Position numbers and translations under genes: made by a program. The notes under the pieces are model-generated. The model was not told the origin of the DNA. It did no database searches and saw only the letters and a program-made list of their open reading frames with translations. 64,000 nucleotides of DNA from Williamsia faeni (GTDB lineage Bacteria > Actinomycetota > Actinomycetes > Mycobacteriales > Mycobacteriaceae). The stretch covers positions 186,001 through 250,000 of the forward strand of contig QJJF01000002.1 in NCBI GenBank assembly GCA_003202005.1, in the 5' to 3' direction. Of this stretch, positions 50,079 to 60,261 are shown one piece after another. Position 1 is the first letter of the stretch. Each line of letters begins with the position of its first letter.

Positions 50079-50273
50079 GTGCGACTCACCGAATTCACCG
50101 AACTTCTGACCACCGAGTTCGGCGCTGCCACGGCCGATTCGATGCTTGTCGACCATGCCCTCATCGAATTCGGTGGCAAGACGGCAGCCGAAGCTCTCGA
50201 ATCCGGGGTGGACCCCCGTGATGTGTGGGTTGCCCTGTGCCGGGACTTCGATGTCCCGCGCACACGCTGGTAG
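50079..50273 (+). CDS. DUF3046 family small protein (Rv2738c-like)
   Basis: A 64-residue acidic protein: VRLTEFTELLTTEFG, DHALIEFGGKTAAEALESG, VDPRDVWVALCRDFDVPRTRW. The sequence fits DUF3046, a family found just before recA in mycobacteria (Rv2738c). Start GTG 50079 is supported by the TAGCCT box seven bases upstream. Function unknown; its constant link to recA-recX suggests a DNA-damage connection, which is inference. Confidence 0.87.
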   Translation: MRLTEFTELLTTEFGAATADSMLVDHALIEFGGKTAAEALESGVDPRDVWVALCRDFDVPRTRW

Positions 50274-50321
50274 ATCAGCACATCCCTCATAAATGCTGCG
50301 GCGTGTCGCGCCCGCCGGTAG

Positions 50322-50349
50322 TTGACTCGAACAGATGTTCGCCTACAGT
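50322..50349 (+). promoter_or_regulatory. recA promoter with SOS box
   Basis: -35 TTGACT (50322-50327), 16-bp spacer and -10 TACAGT (50344-50349). The SOS box TCGAAC-AGAT-GTTCGC (50327-50342) fills the spacer and matches TCGAAC-N4-GTTCGA at 11 of 12 positions, so LexA would block polymerase. The leader to the recA ATG is about 170 nt and includes an open frame from GTG 50425 into recA, perhaps from a second, downstream start. Confidence 0.85.
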
Positions 50350-50529
50350 GGTGGGCAGACAACCGATGGGAAATGGCGGGACTCGGGACTGCGAGTCCAG
50401 GAATTGTCAGAGGGCTGATCTAGCGTGACGTCAGTGCGCAAAGAGATGCCGAACACGCGAAAAAAAGCTCGCTCCCGCCACACCGGCGGCACCACCGCCG
50501 AGGACTCGGCCCGACCACTAGGGGAAAAA

Positions 50530-51573
50530 ATGGCAGCCCAACCAGACCGCGAAAAGGCACTCGACCTGGCCCTGGCCCAGATCGACAAGAACTACGGCAA
50601 GGGTTCGGTGATGCGTCTGGGCGAGAACGCCCGCCAGCCGATCGCCACCATCCCCACCGGCTCGATCGCGCTGGACGTCGCGCTGGGTATCGGCGGACTG
50701 CCGCGTGGCCGCGTGGTCGAGATCTACGGCCCGGAATCCTCGGGTAAGACCACCGTGGCCCTGCATGCGGTCGCCAATGCTCAGGCAGCCGGCGGTATCG
50801 CAGCCTTCATCGATGCCGAGCACGCACTCGATCCGGACTACGCACAGCGGCTCGGTGTCGACACCGACGCACTGCTGGTGTCGCAACCCGACACCGGTGA
50901 GCAGGCTCTCGAGATCGCCGACATGCTTATCCGCTCGGGTGCACTCGACATCCTGGTCATCGACTCGGTGGCCGCACTGGTCCCGCGTGCGGAAATCGAA
51001 GGCGAGATGGGCGACAGCCACGTCGGCCTGCAGGCCCGTCTGATGAGCCAGGCGCTGCGCAAGATGACCGGTGCCATGAGCAACTCGGGCACCACCGCGA
51101 TCTTCATCAACCAGCTGCGCGAAAAGATCGGCGTCATGTTCGGATCGCCGGAGACCACCACCGGTGGTAAGGCGCTGAAGTTCTACGCATCGGTGCGCCT
51201 CGACGTCCGCCGGATCGAGACCCTCAAGGACGGAACCGACGCGGTCGGCAACCGGACCCGCGTCAAGGTCGTCAAGAACAAGGTGGCGCCGCCGTTCAAG
51301 CAGGCCGAGTTCGACATCCTGTACGGCCACGGGATCAGCAAGGAAGGCTCGATCATCGACATGGGCGTGCTGCACGGATTCATCCGTAAGGCCGGCTCGT
51401 GGTTCACCTACGAGGGTGAACAGCTCGGACAGGGCAAGGAGAACGCACGTAAGTTCCTGCTCGAGAACACCGAAATCGCTGATGAGATCGAGAAGAAGAT
51501 CAAAGAGAAGCTCGGTATCGGTGCAGTGCTGACCGCGGACGAGACTGTGGCTCCGGCGCCGGTCGAGTTCTGA
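50530..51573 (+). CDS. recA: Recombinase RecA
   Basis: ATP-dependent strand exchange and SOS coprotease. The 347-residue product starts [20 protein letters not shown], has Walker [10 protein letters not shown] (67-75), [19 protein letters not shown] (Walker B and L1) and [18 protein letters not shown] after loop L2. No intein is present, unlike M. tuberculosis. ATG 50530 gives the usual N-terminus; an upstream in-frame GTG (50425) would add a basic tail not typical of RecA. The recX gene follows after 14 bp. Confidence 0.97.
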   Translation: MAAQPDREKALDLALAQIDKNYGKGSVMRLGENARQPIATIPTGSIALDVALGIGGLPRGRVVEIYGPESSGKTTVALHAVANAQAAGGIAAFIDAEHALDPDYAQRLGVDTDALLVSQPDTGEQALEIADMLIRSGALDILVIDSVAALVPRAEIEGEMGDSHVGLQARLMSQALRKMTGAMSNSGTTAIFINQLREKIGVMFGSPETTTGGKALKFYASVRLDVRRIETLKDGTDAVGNRTRVKVVKNKVAPPFKQAEFDILYGHGISKEGSIIDMGVLHGFIRKAGSWFTYEGEQLGQGKENARKFLLENTEIADEIEKKIKEKLGIGAVLTADETVAPAPVEF

Positions 51574-51587
51574 GGATCCAGTAACAG

Positions 51588-52247
51588 GTGAAAGTACCTG
51601 GGGGAGAGGATATCCGTGCCAGCATCGCAGAACTGCGGTCGGCGACAACGGAGATCCTCTCCCGACCTGTATCCGTAGACGACACCGCTCCCGACGTCCG
51701 GGGTCCCGAGGCCGCGTCGGTTCCGCTCGCGGAGCCAACACTCGAACCCAGATCGTTGGCCTCGGGCACCGGTGCTTCGGCATACGATGCCGCACTCCGG
51801 CTGCTCGGTGTGCGGGCGCGGAGTCGGGCCGAGCTGCGAGGGCGTCTGAAAGACAAGGACTTTCCACCGTTCGAGATCGATTCGGTGATGGAGCGTCTCG
51901 ACCGCGCAGGCCTGCTCGACGATGCAGATTTTGCCGAGCAGTGGGTGCGTTCACGCCACCTGCACAGCGGCAAGGGACGCACCGCACTGCGCCATGAGCT
52001 ACGCCAGAAAGGCGTGGTGGACAGGGTCATCGAGCAGGCCATCGGTCAGGTCGACGACGACACCGAACGCGAGCGCGCCGCCGACCTGCTCCGACGCAAG
52101 ACGTCACGCTTGGGTGCCGAAGACGTCTCTGACCGCGAAAGCCGCGACAAGCACACACGCCGATTGGTGGCGATGCTTGCCCGTCGCGGCTATGCGCCGT
52201 CGCTGGCGTTTGAACTGGTGAAGACGCGACTCAACGAACTGCGGTGA
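51588..52247 (+). CDS. recX: Regulatory protein RecX
   Basis: Binds RecA filaments and limits RecA activity. The 219-residue protein has an acidic/Pro-rich N-terminal extension of about 65 residues followed by the RecX three-helix repeats: [42 protein letters not shown] and the C-terminal repeat [22 protein letters not shown] start. Co-transcription with recA is likely. Its 3' end overlaps the convergent permease gene by 17 bp. Confidence 0.94.
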   Translation: MKVPGGEDIRASIAELRSATTEILSRPVSVDDTAPDVRGPEAASVPLAEPTLEPRSLASGTGASAYDAALRLLGVRARSRAELRGRLKDKDFPPFEIDSVMERLDRAGLLDDADFAEQWVRSRHLHSGKGRTALRHELRQKGVVDRVIEQAIGQVDDDTERERAADLLRRKTSRLGAEDVSDRESRDKHTRRLVAMLARRGYAPSLAFELVKTRLNELR

Positions 52248-53100
52248 CTGCGTCTTCCTCTGCGATGTGGACTGCCTTGACCTTGCGCTTACCCTCGCGA
52301 AGGCGACGTTCGACAACGGTTGCCAGTGTGGACAACCCGAAGTTGAGGATGATCATCACGATCGCAACGACGATGAGGGCCGGCAGGAAGTTGCCGTAGT
52401 ACGCACCAACCTGGATGCCCGAGCGCACCACTTCGATGTAACCGATGGCGTAACCCAACGCGCTGTCCTTGAGCGCGATGACCATCTGCGAGATCAACGC
52501 CGGGAGCATGGCGGTGATCGACTGTGGCAACAACACCATCCGCATCGTCTGCGATTTGCGCATACCCAGCGAATTGGCGGCCTCGACCTGCCCCTTGGGT
52601 AGTGAGTTGATGCCGGAACGGAGAATCTCGGCGATGACCGAGCCGTTGTAGAGCGTCAGGCCGGCGACGACCGCGGCGAATGCCAGTTGCTCAGAAGGGA
52701 ACAGGGCGTACTTGGCAAAGAGGTAGTAGGCGAAGATGATCAGGATCAATACCGGGATGGCACGGAAGAACTCGACAAAGCTGCCACTGAGGTACCGGAC
52801 CCACCGATGGTCGGAGAGCCGTCCTACGCCGAGGAGTGCGCCGAGGATCAGAGCGAACACGATCGAGAGCACCGCGGCTTTGATTGTTCCCCACAGGCCG
52901 GGCAGGAGATACGTGGTCCAGGTGGTGGATTTGATGAACGGATCCCACTTCTCGGCGGTGAGCTGTCCGTTGTCCCCCAGCACCAGCAGGACATAGACGA
53001 CCGCCGCGATCAGGACGACACCGAACGCAATCGTGATCAGGTGATTGCGTCTGCGGGCCTTGGGCCCGGGTGCGTCGTACAAAACCGTTGCGCCACTCAT
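52231..53100 (-). CDS. gluD: Glutamate ABC transporter permease GluD-like
   Basis: A 289-residue permease of the polar amino acid (HisM/GlnP) family with about five transmembrane helices and the EAA loop [21 protein letters not shown] (about 190-210) that docks on the ATPase. Long basic C-terminal tail. ATG overlaps the gluC stop (ATGA). Together with GluA, GluB, GluC it resembles the Corynebacterium gluABCD glutamate uptake operon. Last gene of the operon, overlapping recX at the 3' end. Confidence 0.9.
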   Translation of the reverse strand: MSGATVLYDAPGPKARRRNHLITIAFGVVLIAAVVYVLLVLGDNGQLTAEKWDPFIKSTTWTTYLLPGLWGTIKAAVLSIVFALILGALLGVGRLSDHRWVRYLSGSFVEFFRAIPVLILIIFAYYLFAKYALFPSEQLAFAAVVAGLTLYNGSVIAEILRSGINSLPKGQVEAANSLGMRKSQTMRMVLLPQSITAMLPALISQMVIALKDSALGYAIGYIEVVRSGIQVGAYYGNFLPALIVVAIVMIILNFGLSTLATVVERRLREGKRKVKAVHIAEEDAVTAVR

Positions 53101-53780
53101 CGCTTGACCGCCAATCGCTTTGCCAGGTAACCGAATATCAGGCCTTCGGTGAGTGTGAGGACCATGAATCCGATCGCGATGATGATGAAGATCGCGATGA
53201 TCTGATCCCCATGGTTTTCGATCTGTTCCTTCATCAGCAGCGACGCCTCGCCGACGCCGATGACGGACGCCACGGTGGTGTTCTTGGTCAGGGCGATCAG
53301 GACGCTGCCCATCGGTCCGATGACCGATCGCATCGCCTGCGGCAAGATGATGACCCCGAGAACCTTGGTGAACGGTAGGCCCAGTGACCGGGCCGCTTCG
53401 GCCTGGCCGAGTGGCACGGTGTTGAACCCCGACCGCAGAGTCTCGCAGACAAAGGTCGAGGTGTACAGAACGAACGCCAGCACCGCGAGCCAGAAGTTGT
53501 TGTTCTTGACGAAGTTCTCGTTCTCGGGCGCGAGCGCGAGTCCGAGGTTGTAGTACAACCCGATCGAGCAGAAGAGCACGATCAAGGTGAGCGGGGTGTT
53601 GCGAACGATGTTGACGTAGAACGCACCGAAGACCCGCATCACCGGGACAGGCGAGACCCGCATACCCGCGAGAATCGTTCCCCAGATCAATGATCCGATC
53701 GCCGAGTATAAGGTCAGCTGAATGGTCACCCAGTACGCGGGCCACAGACCGGGTCCGATATCGGACCACAGTTCACTCAT
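53097..53780 (-). CDS. gluC: Glutamate ABC transporter permease GluC-like
   Basis: A 227-residue permease with about five helices ([22 protein letters not shown] at the start) and the EAA loop [25 protein letters not shown] 53780 overlaps the gluB stop (ATGA); an upstream in-frame ATG within gluB is less likely. It should form a heterodimer with GluD in the inner membrane. Confidence 0.9.
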   Translation of the reverse strand: MSELWSDIGPGLWPAYWVTIQLTLYSAIGSLIWGTILAGMRVSPVPVMRVFGAFYVNIVRNTPLTLIVLFCSIGLYYNLGLALAPENENFVKNNNFWLAVLAFVLYTSTFVCETLRSGFNTVPLGQAEAARSLGLPFTKVLGVIILPQAMRSVIGPMGSVLIALTKNTTVASVIGVGEASLLMKEQIENHGDQIIAIFIIIAIGFMVLTLTEGLIFGYLAKRLAVKR

Positions 53781-54826
53781 GATTGTCCCTCCGGGCACGG
53801 GGTCGACTTGGAGTCGAGGAAGGTGAGGTCACCCGGGGTCGGGGTGAACCCGTACTTCGAATCGGCCGTCTCACTGCGGTCGATCATCTTGTCGACCTGG
53901 CTGTCACCGAGTTCTTCGCGCAACGCGTTCTCCCAGGCGGACGGTCCACCTCCCGGCGGCGTCGCCAGCATGTCGGTGAGCGCGGCATTCACGGCGGCGA
54001 CCGCCTCGGGGTATTCCTTCGCCAATCCGATGCCGTAGCGCTCCGTCGAGAATGGGGTCCCGGCCTTCTTGAGTGAACGGGAACTGCCGGAACCCGCGCA
54101 TCCATCCTTCGGGTAGGTCATGTCGACCAGCTTGAACTCACCCGGATAGAAGTTGGAGAATCCGGCGAGGATGGCCTCGTCTGTGGTCAATGCATCGACC
54201 TTGCCGCGGCGGAGCGCTTCGACACACGATGAGTACGAATCGAACTCCTGCAGCTGCACGTTGGGGAGCTGGTTCTTCACGTTCTGCGCGGACGTCGAGC
54301 CCGTGACCGAACACAGCTTCTTGCCCTTGTTCATGTCGGTGAGGGTTTCGATGTCGTCGTCGTCCTCGCGTACCAGCAGCGCCTGGTAGTTGATCAGATA
54401 CGGGCCGGCAAACGCGACCTTCTTCGACCGCGCCGCGTTGATCGAGTAGGTGGCCGCGATCATGTCGACCTCACCGTTCGCGATGAGCGTCTCGCGCTGG
54501 GCGGACGGTGTTTCGCGCCACTTGATCTTCGGTTTGTCCCAGCCGTTCTTCTCGGCGATGTTGTCGACCACATATTTCGTCACCGCGACATCGAAGCCGC
54601 TGTACGTCTTGTTGGGATGCCGCAGACCGAGGCCGGGCTGATCGAACTTGATGCCCCCGATCACCGATCCGTTCTCGATCGACTCGAGCAGGTTGCGAGG
54701 TTCCGTATTGCCGCAGGCGGAAATCCCGACCGCGACGAGAATTGCCGCGAGAACCAGGCCGAGCATGGTGGTCAGCCGCCTGGGGCGCGGCGTCACTTCG
54801 GGACGCACCGGGTTCATCTGACTCAT
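53777..54826 (-). CDS. gluB: Glutamate-binding lipoprotein GluB-like
   Basis: A 349-residue substrate-binding protein (SBP_bac_3). Signal peptide with LAAILVAVGISAC as lipobox, so anchored by Cys38. Mature domain shows KTYSGFDVAVTKYVVDN, GEVDMIAATYSIN and KVAFAGPYLINYQALLVRE, typical of acidic/polar amino acid receptors. The start ATG shares a base with the gluA stop (TGATG). Specificity for glutamate is inferred from gene order and family. Confidence 0.9.
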   Translation of the reverse strand: MSQMNPVRPEVTPRPRRLTTMLGLVLAAILVAVGISACGNTEPRNLLESIENGSVIGGIKFDQPGLGLRHPNKTYSGFDVAVTKYVVDNIAEKNGWDKPKIKWRETPSAQRETLIANGEVDMIAATYSINAARSKKVAFAGPYLINYQALLVREDDDDIETLTDMNKGKKLCSVTGSTSAQNVKNQLPNVQLQEFDSYSSCVEALRRGKVDALTTDEAILAGFSNFYPGEFKLVDMTYPKDGCAGSGSSRSLKKAGTPFSTERYGIGLAKEYPEAVAAVNAALTDMLATPPGGGPSAWENALREELGDSQVDKMIDRSETADSKYGFTPTPGDLTFLDSKSTPCPEGQS

Positions 54827-55626
54827 CAGTGGCCCAGGATCTTGCCGAGGAAGTCACGGGCCCGCTCGGACTTCGGCTGTGTGAAGAACGTCTCCGGGTC
54901 GTCGTCTTCGACGATGGCGCCGTCCGCCATGAAGATCACCCGGTCGGCAGCCTTGCGGGCAAAACCCATCTCGTGGGTGACCACGAGCATGGTCATGCCC
55001 TCTTTGGCCAGCGAGACCATCACATCGAGGACCTCGTTGACCATCTCGGGATCAAGCGCCGAGGTGGGCACATCGAACAGCATCACCTTGGGTTCCATCG
55101 CGAGCGATCGCGCGATTGCCACACGCTGCTGCTGGCCACCGGAGAGCTGCGCCGGGTACTTGTCTCTCTGGCTGGCGATACCGACGCGCTCGAGGAGTTC
55201 CATGCCGCGCTTCTCGGCGTCGGCCTTGCTCTTGCCGCGGACCTTGATCGGGGCAAGGGTGACGTTCTGGAGGATCGTCTTGTGGGCGAAGAGGTTGAAC
55301 GACTGAAACACCATCCCGACGTCGGCACGCAGCGCCGCGAGTGCCTTGCCTTCGCTCGGCAGGATCTGTCCGTCGATCCAGATCTCGCCCTCGTCGATCG
55401 GCTCGAGGCGATTGATCGTCCGGCACAGAGTCGACTTGCCCGAGCCCGAGGGGCCGAGCACCACGACGACCTGTCCGGTGGGGACTTCGAGGTCGACATC
55501 CTTGAGCACGTGCAGATCACCGAAGTGTTTCTGCACCTTTTTCATACTGATCATCGTGTTCCCGCTGCCGGCCCGGGATGCCGTTCCCGACTGCCCTGCG
55601 TTCGAACCGTCCGAAGATGCTGTCAT
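54826..55626 (-). CDS. gluA: Glutamate ABC transporter ATPase GluA-like, Walker B Glu replaced by Val
   Basis: A 266-residue ATPase of the polar amino acid importer family. Walker [10 protein letters not shown] at 58-66, Q-loop FQSFNLF near 108, signature LSGGQQQR (161-168), H-loop [13 protein letters not shown]. Walker B reads [14 protein letters not shown]: the catalytic Glu after Asp185 is Val186 (codon 55069-55071), one base from Glu. In most ABC ATPases that change strongly reduces hydrolysis. Start ATG 55626 is chosen because a TAGGGT -10 lies eight bases upstream; ATG 55554 is an alternative. First gene of the operon, divergent from miaB. Confidence 0.9.
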   Translation of the reverse strand: MTASSDGSNAGQSGTASRAGSGNTMISMKKVQKHFGDLHVLKDVDLEVPTGQVVVVLGPSGSGKSTLCRTINRLEPIDEGEIWIDGQILPSEGKALAALRADVGMVFQSFNLFAHKTILQNVTLAPIKVRGKSKADAEKRGMELLERVGIASQRDKYPAQLSGGQQQRVAIARSLAMEPKVMLFDVPTSALDPEMVNEVLDVMVSLAKEGMTMLVVTHEMGFARKAADRVIFMADGAIVEDDDPETFFTQPKSERARDFLGKILGH

Positions 55627-55634
55627 GAATATCG

Positions 55635-55640
55635 ACCCTA
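55635..55640 (-). promoter_or_regulatory. -10 element of gluA (leaderless)
   Basis: On the reverse strand TAGGGT is eight bases before the gluA ATG. The 143-bp gap is shared with divergent miaB. Confidence 0.45.
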
Positions 55641-55756
55641 GGGGTAAGGGGACCGCTCGGCAGCGAACCGCACCAATTGACTGTTCCGTGTTGCGGACGT
55701 CAAGGTGTGGAACAGGCAGGTAGTCGGTGTCATTTCGCCTGGTAGGCGATGGCAAG

Positions 55757-55762
55757 TACCCT
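55757..55762 (+). promoter_or_regulatory. -10 element of miaB (leaderless)
   Basis: TACCCT lies seven bases before GTG 55770 and decides for this start over ATG 55749, which would lie upstream of the box. Confidence 0.5.
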
Positions 55763-55769
55763 GGGGCAC

Positions 55770-57317
55770 GTGACAATCTCGTTGACAGAACCGCAGGCCT
55801 CAGACGGTACGACCGGCCAGATCTCCGCAGCCCGTTCGTATGAGGTCCGCACGTACGGCTGTCAGATGAACGTCCATGACTCGGAACGGATCTCCGGTTT
55901 GCTCGAGGAAGCCGGCTATGTCCCGTCCGACTCCGAGACCGAGCCCGACCTCGTTGTCTTCAACACCTGTGCGGTCCGCGAGAATGCCGACAACAAGCTC
56001 TACGGCAATCTCTCCCACCTGGCGCCGGTGAAGGCCGGTCGCCCGGGAATGCAGATCGCGGTCGGCGGTTGTCTGGCGCAGAAGGATCGCAGCACCGTGG
56101 TGCAGAAGGCCCCGTGGGTCGACGTCGTCTTCGGTACGCACAATCTCGGTTCGCTTCCCGTTCTCCTGGAACGGGCGCGGCACAATCAGTCCGCGCAGGT
56201 GGAGATCATCGACGCGCTGGAGGCATTTCCTTCGACGCTGCCCGCCAAGCGCGAATCGGCGTACTCGGGCTGGGTGTCGATCTCGGTGGGGTGCAACAAC
56301 ACCTGCACGTTCTGCATCGTTCCGGCGTTGCGGGGCAAAGAGGTCGACCGTCGTCCCGGTGACGTTCTTGCCGAAGTGCAGGCGCTCGTCGACGAAGGTG
56401 TCCTCGAGGTGACGCTGCTCGGCCAGAACGTCAATGCATATGGAATGTCGTTTGCCGACCCAGAGCTGGGTCGAGACCGCGGTGCGTTCGCGTCGCTGTT
56501 GCGTGCGTGTGGCGAGATCGACGGCCTCGAGAGGGTCCGTTTCACATCCCCGCATCCGGCCGAGTTCACCGATGACGTGATCGAGGCGATGGAGCAGACC
56601 CCCAACATCTGCCCGCAGTTGCACATGCCGCTGCAGTCGGGTTCGGATCGAATCCTCAAGGCGATGCGGCGCAGCTACCGGAGCACAAAGTTCCTCGGGA
56701 TCATCGATCGGGTCCGGGCCGCGATGCCGCACGCGGCGATCACCACCGACATCATCGTCGGATTCCCGGGCGAGACCGAAGAAGATTTCCAGGCCACCCT
56801 CGACGTCGTGGCCAAGGCCCGCTTTACCAGCGCATTCACATTCCAGTACTCACCGCGACCGGGTACCCCGGCGGCCGAGATGGTCGACCAGGTTCCGAAA
56901 GAGGTTGTGTCGCAGCGGTATATGCGCCTGACCGATCTGCAGGACCGGATCTGCCTGGAAGAGAACCAGAAGTTGATCGGGACACCGGTCGAGGTGCTGG
57001 TGACCGCAGACGGGCGTGAGGGTTCCGGCCGGATGACCGGTCGTGCTCGCGATGGCCGCCTGGTGCACTTCGAGACCAGCGACGCCGCGATCCGTCCCGG
57101 CGACCTGATCGACACCGACGTGACCGGCGCTGCGCCGCACTATCTGCTTGCCGACGCCGGAGTGCGGAACCACCGGCGGACCCGTGCGGGTGACGCGCAC
57201 GCTGCCGGCACCACACCGCAGACCCCACCGATCGGGGTGGGTTTGGGTCTGCCGACCATCGGAAAACCAATGCAAGCGCCGGTTGAATCCGGTTGCGGTT
57301 CGGGATGTGAGATCTGA
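55770..57317 (+). CDS. miaB: tRNA (N6-isopentenyl adenosine(37)-C2)-methylthiotransferase MiaB
   Basis: Radical SAM enzyme that methylthiolates i6A37 of tRNA, following MiaA (also in this window). The 515-residue protein has the auxiliary cluster Cys31, Cys67, Cys101 ([23 protein letters not shown]), the radical SAM motif CNNTCTFC (175-182), and a C-terminal TRAM domain ([19 protein letters not shown]). An extra C-terminal tail of about 60 residues ends GCGSGCEI with two Cys of unknown role. The stop shares one base with the next ATG. Confidence 0.96.
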   Translation: MTISLTEPQASDGTTGQISAARSYEVRTYGCQMNVHDSERISGLLEEAGYVPSDSETEPDLVVFNTCAVRENADNKLYGNLSHLAPVKAGRPGMQIAVGGCLAQKDRSTVVQKAPWVDVVFGTHNLGSLPVLLERARHNQSAQVEIIDALEAFPSTLPAKRESAYSGWVSISVGCNNTCTFCIVPALRGKEVDRRPGDVLAEVQALVDEGVLEVTLLGQNVNAYGMSFADPELGRDRGAFASLLRACGEIDGLERVRFTSPHPAEFTDDVIEAMEQTPNICPQLHMPLQSGSDRILKAMRRSYRSTKFLGIIDRVRAAMPHAAITTDIIVGFPGETEEDFQATLDVVAKARFTSAFTFQYSPRPGTPAAEMVDQVPKEVVSQRYMRLTDLQDRICLEENQKLIGTPVEVLVTADGREGSGRMTGRARDGRLVHFETSDAAIRPGDLIDTDVTGAAPHYLLADAGVRNHRRTRAGDAHAAGTTPQTPPIGVGLGLPTIGKPMQAPVESGCGSGCEI

Positions 57318-57925
57318 TGTCCACCAAGCGGTCCGACGACGAGTTCGAACAGTTCGAAGGCGACCTGCGCAAAGCGGAGCGCAAGGTCGCGGGGGAGATC
57401 GATCCCGGTGCCCGGGCACTGGTGGTCGCGGCCGCAGTGTTGGTGGTGATGCTGTCGTTGGTGTTACCCCATACCGGCTCGGTCAGCGGTATCGATGTTC
57501 TGACATTCAATTCCGAGGCCGTCGCCGAGAATGTCACCATCACCTCGCGCATTTTCATCTGGCTTCAGGTGATCTTCGGTATCGGGTTCTCGACGCTGGC
57601 GCTGGTCACCCGGCGCTGGTTCTTCGCGTGGATCGCGTTGTGCGGATGCGCAGTCGGATGTGTCGCAGGGATGCTGGCGTGGTGGTCGCGCAACACACCC
57701 GGCGTGTCGGGCTTCGACCCGCCGAGCGGTATCGGTGCCGGACTCGTGGTGGGCTGGCTGGCGATGATCGTCCTCACCTTCCACTGGGCGCGCGTGGTGT
57801 GGGTGCGCACTTCGGTGCAGCTGTCGCTGGAGGCGCAGCGACGCGATGATGCGGCGAAGCAGGAAGCGAAGGCCGTTGCACTGCAACGCAAATCGGCCAC
57901 CAAGCGTCCAAAGAAGAAAGACTGA
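57317..57925 (+). CDS. Conserved membrane protein (Rv2732c-like)
   Basis: A 202-residue protein with an acidic/charged N-terminus, four transmembrane helices (about 32-50, 80-98, 104-122, 140-158) and a Lys/Arg-rich cytosolic C-terminal helix ending KKKD. It follows miaB with a one-base overlap (TGATG), the order seen for Rv2733c-Rv2732c. No enzymatic motif. It ends at a strong bidirectional terminator. Confidence 0.8.
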   Translation: MSTKRSDDEFEQFEGDLRKAERKVAGEIDPGARALVVAAAVLVVMLSLVLPHTGSVSGIDVLTFNSEAVAENVTITSRIFIWLQVIFGIGFSTLALVTRRWFFAWIALCGCAVGCVAGMLAWWSRNTPGVSGFDPPSGIGAGLVVGWLAMIVLTFHWARVVWVRTSVQLSLEAQRRDDAAKQEAKAVALQRKSATKRPKKKD

Positions 57926-57932
57926 TCCCAAC

Positions 57933-57963
57933 AAAAAGACCGGGCCGCGGCCCGGTCTTTTTT
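57933..57963. terminator. Bidirectional intrinsic terminator
   Basis: A-tract, then a perfect GC-rich palindrome GACCGGGCCGCGGCCCGGTC (57938-57957), then six T's. It lies between convergent genes and works in principle on both strands. It is the only canonical U-tract terminator seen in the window. Confidence 0.92.
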
Positions 57964-57975
57964 GTTTCTTGAACG

Positions 57976-59349
57976 TCAGTCGTTGATCGCGCCCTCGGCC
58001 GCGTTGGCCCACTCACGCCACTGCTCGGCCTGCTCGCGGAGTTTGCGGGCATCTTTGGCCTTGCCATTGGCCTCGGCCTTTGCGGCCTGATCCTCGAGCT
58101 GGGCAACCCGGTCCGCGAACTGCTGGGCACGGGCCTTCACAGCGGGGTCGGTGCGCTCCCATTGCGCGGACTCCGCATCGCGGATCCGCTTCTCGACGGC
58201 CTTGATCCGCGCCTCGAGGGTGTGCATCTGGTCGCGGGGTACCTTGCCGATCTCGTCCCACTGATCCCGGATGACCCGGAAGTCACGGCGGGCGGCATCG
58301 AGATCGCTGTCGGGGTCGATCGTTTTCTCGGCGCGGGTGAGGAGTTCGATCTTCGCCTTGGCGTTGTCCTCGAACTCCGCGTCGCGTTCGGACGTGGCGG
58401 CGTTGCGGGCGCCGAAGAAGACGTCCTGAGCGGCTTTGAACCGGGCCCACAGGGCATCGTCCTGATCGCGTGGTGCGCGGCCCGCGGCTTTCCACTGCGT
58501 GAGGAGATCGCGGAACTTCGCCGCGGTGTCCGCCCACTCCGTGGACGACGACAGCGCCTCGGCCTCGGTGATCAATTCTTCCTTGCGAGCCCGGGCACCG
58601 GCGCGTTCCCGGTCCATCTCGGCGAAATGGGCACCGCGGCGCCGGTTGAAGGTGTCACGTGCCTTGGAGTAGCGCTTCCACAGCAGATCGTCGGTCTTGC
58701 GATCGACGCCCTTGATGGTCTTCCACTCGTCGAGGATCTGGCGCATCCGGTCGCCGGCGACCTTCCACTGCGTGGATTCGGCCCCGATGGTCTCGGCTTC
58801 CGCGGCCAGTTCGTTCTTACGGGCCACGGCCTTGGCCCGGGATTCGTCCCGGTCGTGTTTGACCTTCTCGGCAGCACCTTCGGCCCAGTCGATGATGGCC
58901 TGCAAGCGCGTGGCCACGGCATCGACGTCGCCGATGACCGCGGCCGTCGGCAATGATTCGAGGAGTGCGACAGCGGCGGTTTTGGTCTTGCGTGGATCGC
59001 CGGTGCCGGCGTCGAGGCGTTCCTCGAGCAATTCGACTTCGACGACGAGATCGTCGAAGCGGCGTCCGAAGTGGGCGAGTCCCTCGGCGGCGGTGCCGGC
59101 CTGCCAGGAGGCGATCTGGTGCTCGCCGTCAGAGTTCTTCAGCCAGACCGCACCGTCTTCATCGATCCGCCCGAACTCGGACGGGTCGGAGGCAGGCCGA
59201 CTTGGATCGACGGGTGCTGGATGGGGATGGGCGGGCGGATGATGGCCGGGACGCGGACCGGGCCGGGGCCCTGGCTTGGGTCCTGGTTTCGGGCTCGGGG
59301 TCGGATTCGAGGTTTCCGTGGCTGCCGGTTGCGGCGTGTGATCGGTCAT
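57976..59349 (-). CDS. DUF349 coiled-coil protein (Rv2731-like)
   Basis: A 457-residue protein. The first 60 residues are Pro/Gly-rich ([16 protein letters not shown]), followed by [23 protein letters not shown], then several DUF349 helical repeats, each about 70 residues (for example [20 protein letters not shown] and [20 protein letters not shown], conserved W/K-A-G pattern). Ends in Ala/Glu/Lys-rich coiled coil. Mycobacterial homologue Rv2731 is at the same position and orientation. Function unknown. AAGGA precedes the ATG. Confidence 0.85.
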   Translation of the reverse strand: MTDHTPQPAATETSNPTPSPKPGPKPGPRPGPRPGHHPPAHPHPAPVDPSRPASDPSEFGRIDEDGAVWLKNSDGEHQIASWQAGTAAEGLAHFGRRFDDLVVEVELLEERLDAGTGDPRKTKTAAVALLESLPTAAVIGDVDAVATRLQAIIDWAEGAAEKVKHDRDESRAKAVARKNELAAEAETIGAESTQWKVAGDRMRQILDEWKTIKGVDRKTDDLLWKRYSKARDTFNRRRGAHFAEMDRERAGARARKEELITEAEALSSSTEWADTAAKFRDLLTQWKAAGRAPRDQDDALWARFKAAQDVFFGARNAATSERDAEFEDNAKAKIELLTRAEKTIDPDSDLDAARRDFRVIRDQWDEIGKVPRDQMHTLEARIKAVEKRIRDAESAQWERTDPAVKARAQQFADRVAQLEDQAAKAEANGKAKDARKLREQAEQWREWANAAEGAIND

Positions 59350-59531
59350 GTCATTCCTTATCCCTGCCGCGCGACACGGCTGCCAGATGCATCAGATGCC
59401 GACGGTGATCCACCGTCACCGCCCACACTCATTGAAGCAGGTCACCGGGGCGGGTGTGGACAGTCGCCGACAAAAGAGTGTCGGATTCGCCTTCGAATCG
59501 GCACCGGCACTTCGTGGTGTGGGTGGTCGAC

Positions 59532-59537
59532 TAGCGT
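59532..59537 (+). promoter_or_regulatory. -10 element of the dioxygenase-like gene (leaderless)
   Basis: TAGCGT is seven bases before GTG 59545, in the 195-bp gap divergent to the DUF349 gene. The rest of the gap shows no further signal. Confidence 0.5.
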
Positions 59538-59544
59538 TGCGCAG

Positions 59545-60261
59545 GTGTTGATCGCCGCCGCCTTTGTCCCGTCCGCACCCGCTCTGGTGCCCGAACTGTC
59601 CGGTCCTGCGGTTCCCGAGTTGTTGCCGGTACGTGCTGCGACGCTGCAGGTATGCGCTGATCTGGCGGATCGGTGCCGCACGTGGGTGATCGTCGGGGCG
59701 GGCGACCCGACGAGACCGATCGCCGCGCGGGGGAGCTTTGTCGGCTTCGGAGTGGACGTCCGGGTCGATCTGGTGCCCGGTGCAACCGGTGACGCCGACC
59801 CGGAGATGGACCTGTCGCTGCTGATCGGTGGATGGCTCGGCGCCCAGGTCGATCAGGACATCGCGCTGACCACCGAATTGGTGTTCGTGTCGAGTGGTCC
59901 GTCGGCCTGCAGCGATCAGGGACACGCGCTGTCCCGGAGCCTGGCAACCCGCGATGAGCCGATCGGATTGCTCGTGGTGGGCGACGGCGCCAACACCCTC
60001 GGTGCCAAAGCGCCCGGTGGATCGGCGGACGGCGCCGAGGAATTTCAGGACAGCATCGACAGGGCACTGGCATCAGGTGACCGGGGCACGCTCGCGGCCC
60101 TAGGGCAACCGGACTGTGAAAGTTTCGGTGCCGCCGGCCGTGGTCCGTGGCAGGTGGCCACGGCCGCGACGCAGGGTGCGGCCATCACCCCTGAATTGCG
60201 TTACGCCGGTGCGCCGTTCGGCGTCGGCTACACCGTGGCGCTGTGGGATCTCACATGGTGA
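59545..60261 (+). CDS. Class III extradiol dioxygenase-like protein (Rv2728c-like)
   Basis: A 238-residue protein starting [20 protein letters not shown]. The fold resembles LigB-type class III dioxygenases (also AMMECR1-neighbour proteins), but the usual His metal ligands are not obvious: the N-terminal HPP-type motif reads [12 protein letters not shown]. Catalysis is therefore doubtful. It corresponds to Rv2728c upstream of miaA. The 3' end overlaps the miaA start by a few bases, so expression is coupled. Role unknown. Confidence 0.78.
   Translation: MLIAAAFVPSAPALVPELSGPAVPELLPVRAATLQVCADLADRCRTWVIVGAGDPTRPIAARGSFVGFGVDVRVDLVPGATGDADPEMDLSLLIGGWLGAQVDQDIALTTELVFVSSGPSACSDQGHALSRSLATRDEPIGLLVVGDGANTLGAKAPGGSADGAEEFQDSIDRALASGDRGTLAALGQPDCESFGAAGRGPWQVATAATQGAAITPELRYAGAPFGVGYTVALWDLTW

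Noticed and set aside
50530-51573. Intein in recA
   Set aside because: M. tuberculosis RecA has one, but here the gene is 347 codons long with uninterrupted RecA motifs.
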